From contig JAFTKM010000013.1 of assembly GCA_017453245.1 (NCBI GenBank), forward strand, positions 1 through 41,235: a stretch of 41,235 nt of DNA. The letters run 5' to 3'. This DNA comes from Clostridia bacterium. Lineage in GTDB: Bacteria; Bacillota; Clostridia; Oscillospirales; CAG-272. Under the pieces are notes generated by a model. That model saw only the letters and a program-made list of their open reading frames with translations. It was not told where the DNA came from and ran no database searches. Below, piece by piece: positions 39,228 to 41,235 of the stretch (within the stretch, counting starts at the first letter, position 1; the number at the start of each line of letters is the position of its first letter). Both the position numbers and the translations under genes were made by a program.

Positions 39228-40865
39228 ATGAAAAAGGCATTATCACTTCTTTATCTTACGGCATTAATGCTCGCACTGATTACCTTGATGACATCCTGCT
39301 CCGTGTTTAAAAAATCCACAGACAAAGCAGAATGCAATCATCGCGATAAAAACGATGACCAAATATGCGACCGCTGCGCCGAGGGGTATGACGACGGCGA
39401 GGAGCCGAAGAACAGAACGGTAACTGATATATTCGGCTTTGTCTATCTTATTCCCGCAGACAATCAGGCAAATGCTTACCTCACCGGATATAAGGGAAAC
39501 GAACTGAACGTTGTAATCCCCTCAACGTGTGAAGGCCTCCCGGTATCCAGTATAAGCACAAATGCTTTTGCCAATAAATCTATTACGTCCGTGCATATCC
39601 CCGCGAGTGTAAAGTTCGTTGCCGGCGATGCGTTCAGCGGATGCTATAATCTCAAATCCATAACGGTTGCACAGACAAGCAAAAGCTTTGTTTCCATAGA
39701 CGGAAATCTGTATTCCAAGGACGGAAGGAGACTCATTGCTTACGCGCTCGGAAAGGAGGACACAGTCTTCAATATTCCCGAGGGCGTTACGTCGGTTGGC
39801 TATTCTACATTCGAGGGCGCCAGGAATCTGAAGGAAATAACCTTCCCCTACGGTGTGGATATTATTCATCCCAAGATGTTTAAGGGCTCGTCAATTGAAA
39901 GCGTAAGCATCCCCGGAAGTGTAACAGAAATAGGCGAAAGCGCATTTGAGGACTGCGTAAATCTGGTCAGCGTAACTATCGGAAACGGCGTCTCATTAAT
40001 TGATTACCACGCGTTTAAGAACTGCTCGAGTCTTGAGAGCATTGTCATTCCTAACAGTGTAATGACGTTTGGAGAAATGGTATTCGAAGGATGCACGTCA
40101 CTCAAAAGCGCAGTTATTGGCAGCGGTATATCAAACGGTCCGTATGGAATGTTTGAAGGATGTACTGCTCTTGAAAGTGTAATAATTAACGAGGGCGCAT
40201 ACGCCATCTTTCCTTTCGCGTTTCGCGGTTGTGTGAGTCTAAGAAGCGTAACTATTCCCGAAACTGTAAAAACAATCTATGGTTATGCATTTCAGGGCTG
40301 CGCAAGTCTGGATGAAATCGTCATACCGGATAGAGTTAACACAATCCAAGGATACACCTTCAGTGGCTGTACATCTCTTATCAGCATTCGCATTCCAAAA
40401 AACGTAACGGAAATCACAGTTGAAACCTTTAGTGGCTGTACATCTCTTGTCAGCATTGAGTTTTCAAATAACCTGACAAAGATTAGAAATAAGGCATTTT
40501 ACGATTGTAAATCTCTTGTCGATATCAACATCCCAAACACCGTCACAGATATTTCCGTTTCTGCATTTGAAGGATGCACAAGCTTAACTCAGATAACACT
40601 CCCCGATGGACTGTCAATCATACAAAGCCGACTGTTTTACGGTTGTTCTTCACTCGTAAGCATTAACATACCAAAAAACGTAACGTATATCCAATCATAC
40701 GCCTTTGCAGGCTGTGATAATCTTAATGAAGTCGTTTTTGATAATCCTGATAACTGGAGCACAACAAATGCGCCCCTCATATTTAACGAAAGAATAAAGA
40801 ATCCCAAAGCTGCTGCGAAATATCTTAAAGACGATTATAGCGCTCAAAGTTGGCATCGCCGCTAA
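39228..40865 (+). CDS. BspA-like leucine-rich-repeat surface lipoprotein
   Basis: A 545-aa protein from the ATG at 39228 (Shine-Dalgarno AGGAGG, 5 nt spacing). The in-frame start at 39183 lacks a site and would bury the signal peptide. The signal peptide is KKALSLLYLTALMLALITL with a lipobox ending at Cys24 (MTSC). A short Cys/Asp-rich motif follows, CNHRDKNDDQICDRC, likely to bind a metal ion. From about residue 75 to the C-terminus there are roughly 15-17 LRR_5-type repeats of about 23 residues, with pattern I-x-I-P-x-x-V-x-x-I-x-x-x-A-F-x-G-C-x-S-L. Such TpLRR/BspA repeats mediate adhesion or protein binding at the cell surface. No enzymatic domain is visible. Confidence 0.92.
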   Translation: MKKALSLLYLTALMLALITLMTSCSVFKKSTDKAECNHRDKNDDQICDRCAEGYDDGEEPKNRTVTDIFGFVYLIPADNQANAYLTGYKGNELNVVIPSTCEGLPVSSISTNAFANKSITSVHIPASVKFVAGDAFSGCYNLKSITVAQTSKSFVSIDGNLYSKDGRRLIAYALGKEDTVFNIPEGVTSVGYSTFEGARNLKEITFPYGVDIIHPKMFKGSSIESVSIPGSVTEIGESAFEDCVNLVSVTIGNGVSLIDYHAFKNCSSLESIVIPNSVMTFGEMVFEGCTSLKSAVIGSGISNGPYGMFEGCTALESVIINEGAYAIFPFAFRGCVSLRSVTIPETVKTIYGYAFQGCASLDEIVIPDRVNTIQGYTFSGCTSLISIRIPKNVTEITVETFSGCTSLVSIEFSNNLTKIRNKAFYDCKSLVDINIPNTVTDISVSAFEGCTSLTQITLPDGLSIIQSRLFYGCSSLVSINIPKNVTYIQSYAFAGCDNLNEVVFDNPDNWSTTNAPLIFNERIKNPKAAAKYLKDDYSAQSWHRR

Positions 40866-40901
40866 CGAAATCTCTCCTTATATGTCACGCTACTCTATTC
40901 A

Positions 40902-40970
40902 CCTGTGGCGAGTGATATACGCTTTGGGCGTACTCTGTCCTTTGGACGTGATATATGCTATATGCGTTTA
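40902..40970. repeat. Short hairpin cluster with GTGATATA linkers
   Basis: TACGC/GCGTA (40918-40932) and GTCC-TTT-GGAC (40937-40947) are separated and flanked by GTGATATA (40912-40919 and 40948-40955). The organisation is the same as the array at 32950-33090 but with a different linker. No gene is present. Confidence 0.5.
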
Positions 40971-41096
40971 AAAGACGATGGAATATCGCTGCAAGGTAAA
41001 ACCCTTCAATGCCGCTTTCCGCTAGGAAATATTACTCTTTAAGTCAACAAAGGGTATCGCATTATTCTAACAGAAAAAGAGAGAACATTACTGCAA

Positions 41097-41125
41097 TAAT
41101 GTGCCCCCTGTCAAGTAGACAGACT
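41097..41125. mobile_element. Possible IS3-family-like element end
   Basis: GTGCCCCCTGTCAAGTAGAC (41101-41120) resembles the terminal inverted repeat of IS3/IS150-type elements and contains a CTGTC/GACAG hairpin (41108-41122). Only one end would be in the window and no transposase frame is visible before the right edge. It could equally be a solo remnant. Confidence 0.3.
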
Positions 41126-41165
41126 AAAAAACAAAAAGAATTTGTTAATTGAATAAGATTCTTTC

Positions 41166-41195
41166 ATTTCCCCCTGCTGCGCAGCAGGGGGAAAT
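41166..41195. repeat. 30-bp perfect palindrome near the right edge
   Basis: ATTTCCCCCTGCTGC (41166-41180) is followed directly by its reverse complement (41181-41195), then TTTTC. It can act as a rightward terminator, although no gene ends close by. An imperfect TTCGTCAC/GTGGCGAA hairpin follows at about 41198-41219. The remainder of 40866-41235 holds no gene that I can support. Confidence 0.7.
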
Positions 41196-41235
41196 TTTTC
41201 GTCACGCGGCAGTGGCGAAGAAATACTCGCAAGGC

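Noticed and set aside
39430-40800. DNA tandem repeat within the leucine-rich-repeat gene
   Set aside because: The periodicity is at protein level (about 23 residues) and is explained by LRR_5 repeats; the DNA copies are divergent.

Overview
The window looks like a chromosome segment of a spore-forming member of the Clostridia (Bacillota), probably a gut-type lineage. The evidence is a canonical S10-spc-alpha ribosomal superoperon in Firmicutes order, zinc-type S14, S4 and L36, HPr kinase/phosphorylase, a SpoIVB peptidase, a SPOCS/LysM spore-coat-type protein, a CIRCE heat-shock operator, strong Shine-Dalgarno sites, and sigma-A promoters with 17-bp spacers, many with an extended -10. A species cannot be named from the sequence alone.

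Layout. 1-494: two divergent promoters. The leftward one has A-tract UP-like DNA, a near-consensus core and a boxA-like leader, so it probably drives a stable-RNA (rRNA) operon beyond the left edge. The rightward one is overlapped by a perfect CIRCE and drives htpG. 2424-3220: an XRE regulator and a SLOG-like protein transcribed divergently from a nearly symmetric operator/promoter. 3360-4754: a GPH-family symporter. 4857-7228: an operon with a two-fold repeated DUF1538 membrane protein and two PII-like proteins. 7367-22748 (minus): the superoperon from rpsJ to rplQ with secY, map, infA, rpmJ and rpoA. It has a structured 260-nt leader and several hairpin-bearing long gaps, and no adk. 22918-26841: an unknown polytopic membrane protein with an acidic tail, translationally coupled to polA. 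26965-28515 (minus): a SPOCS/LysM spore protein. 28724-29656 (minus): hprK. 29860-31478: a PrsA-like lipoprotein and an unknown partner. 31683-32804: spoIVB.

From about 32.8 kb the window becomes accessory. It holds a dense array of short palindromes (32848-33090), a large leftward terminator with an overlapping alternative hairpin, an unrecognised gene, a phd-doc toxin-antitoxin pair, a truncated gene, a barnase-like RNase with its barstar inhibitor, a GH95-type fucosidase, a BspA-like leucine-rich-repeat lipoprotein, and a right end with more palindromes and a possible insertion-sequence terminus.

The most system-like novelty is the DUF1538-PII-PII operon: a duplicated membrane protein (probably a transporter or channel) encoded with two divergent PII-like trimeric sensors. 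Next are the XRE/SLOG divergon with its symmetric promoter, the barnase whose N-terminus carries a Cys/His cluster instead of a signal peptide, the membrane protein with a clamp-binding-like peptide coupled to polA, and the palindrome array after spoIVB. All functions are inferred by reading protein and DNA motifs; no database search was run.
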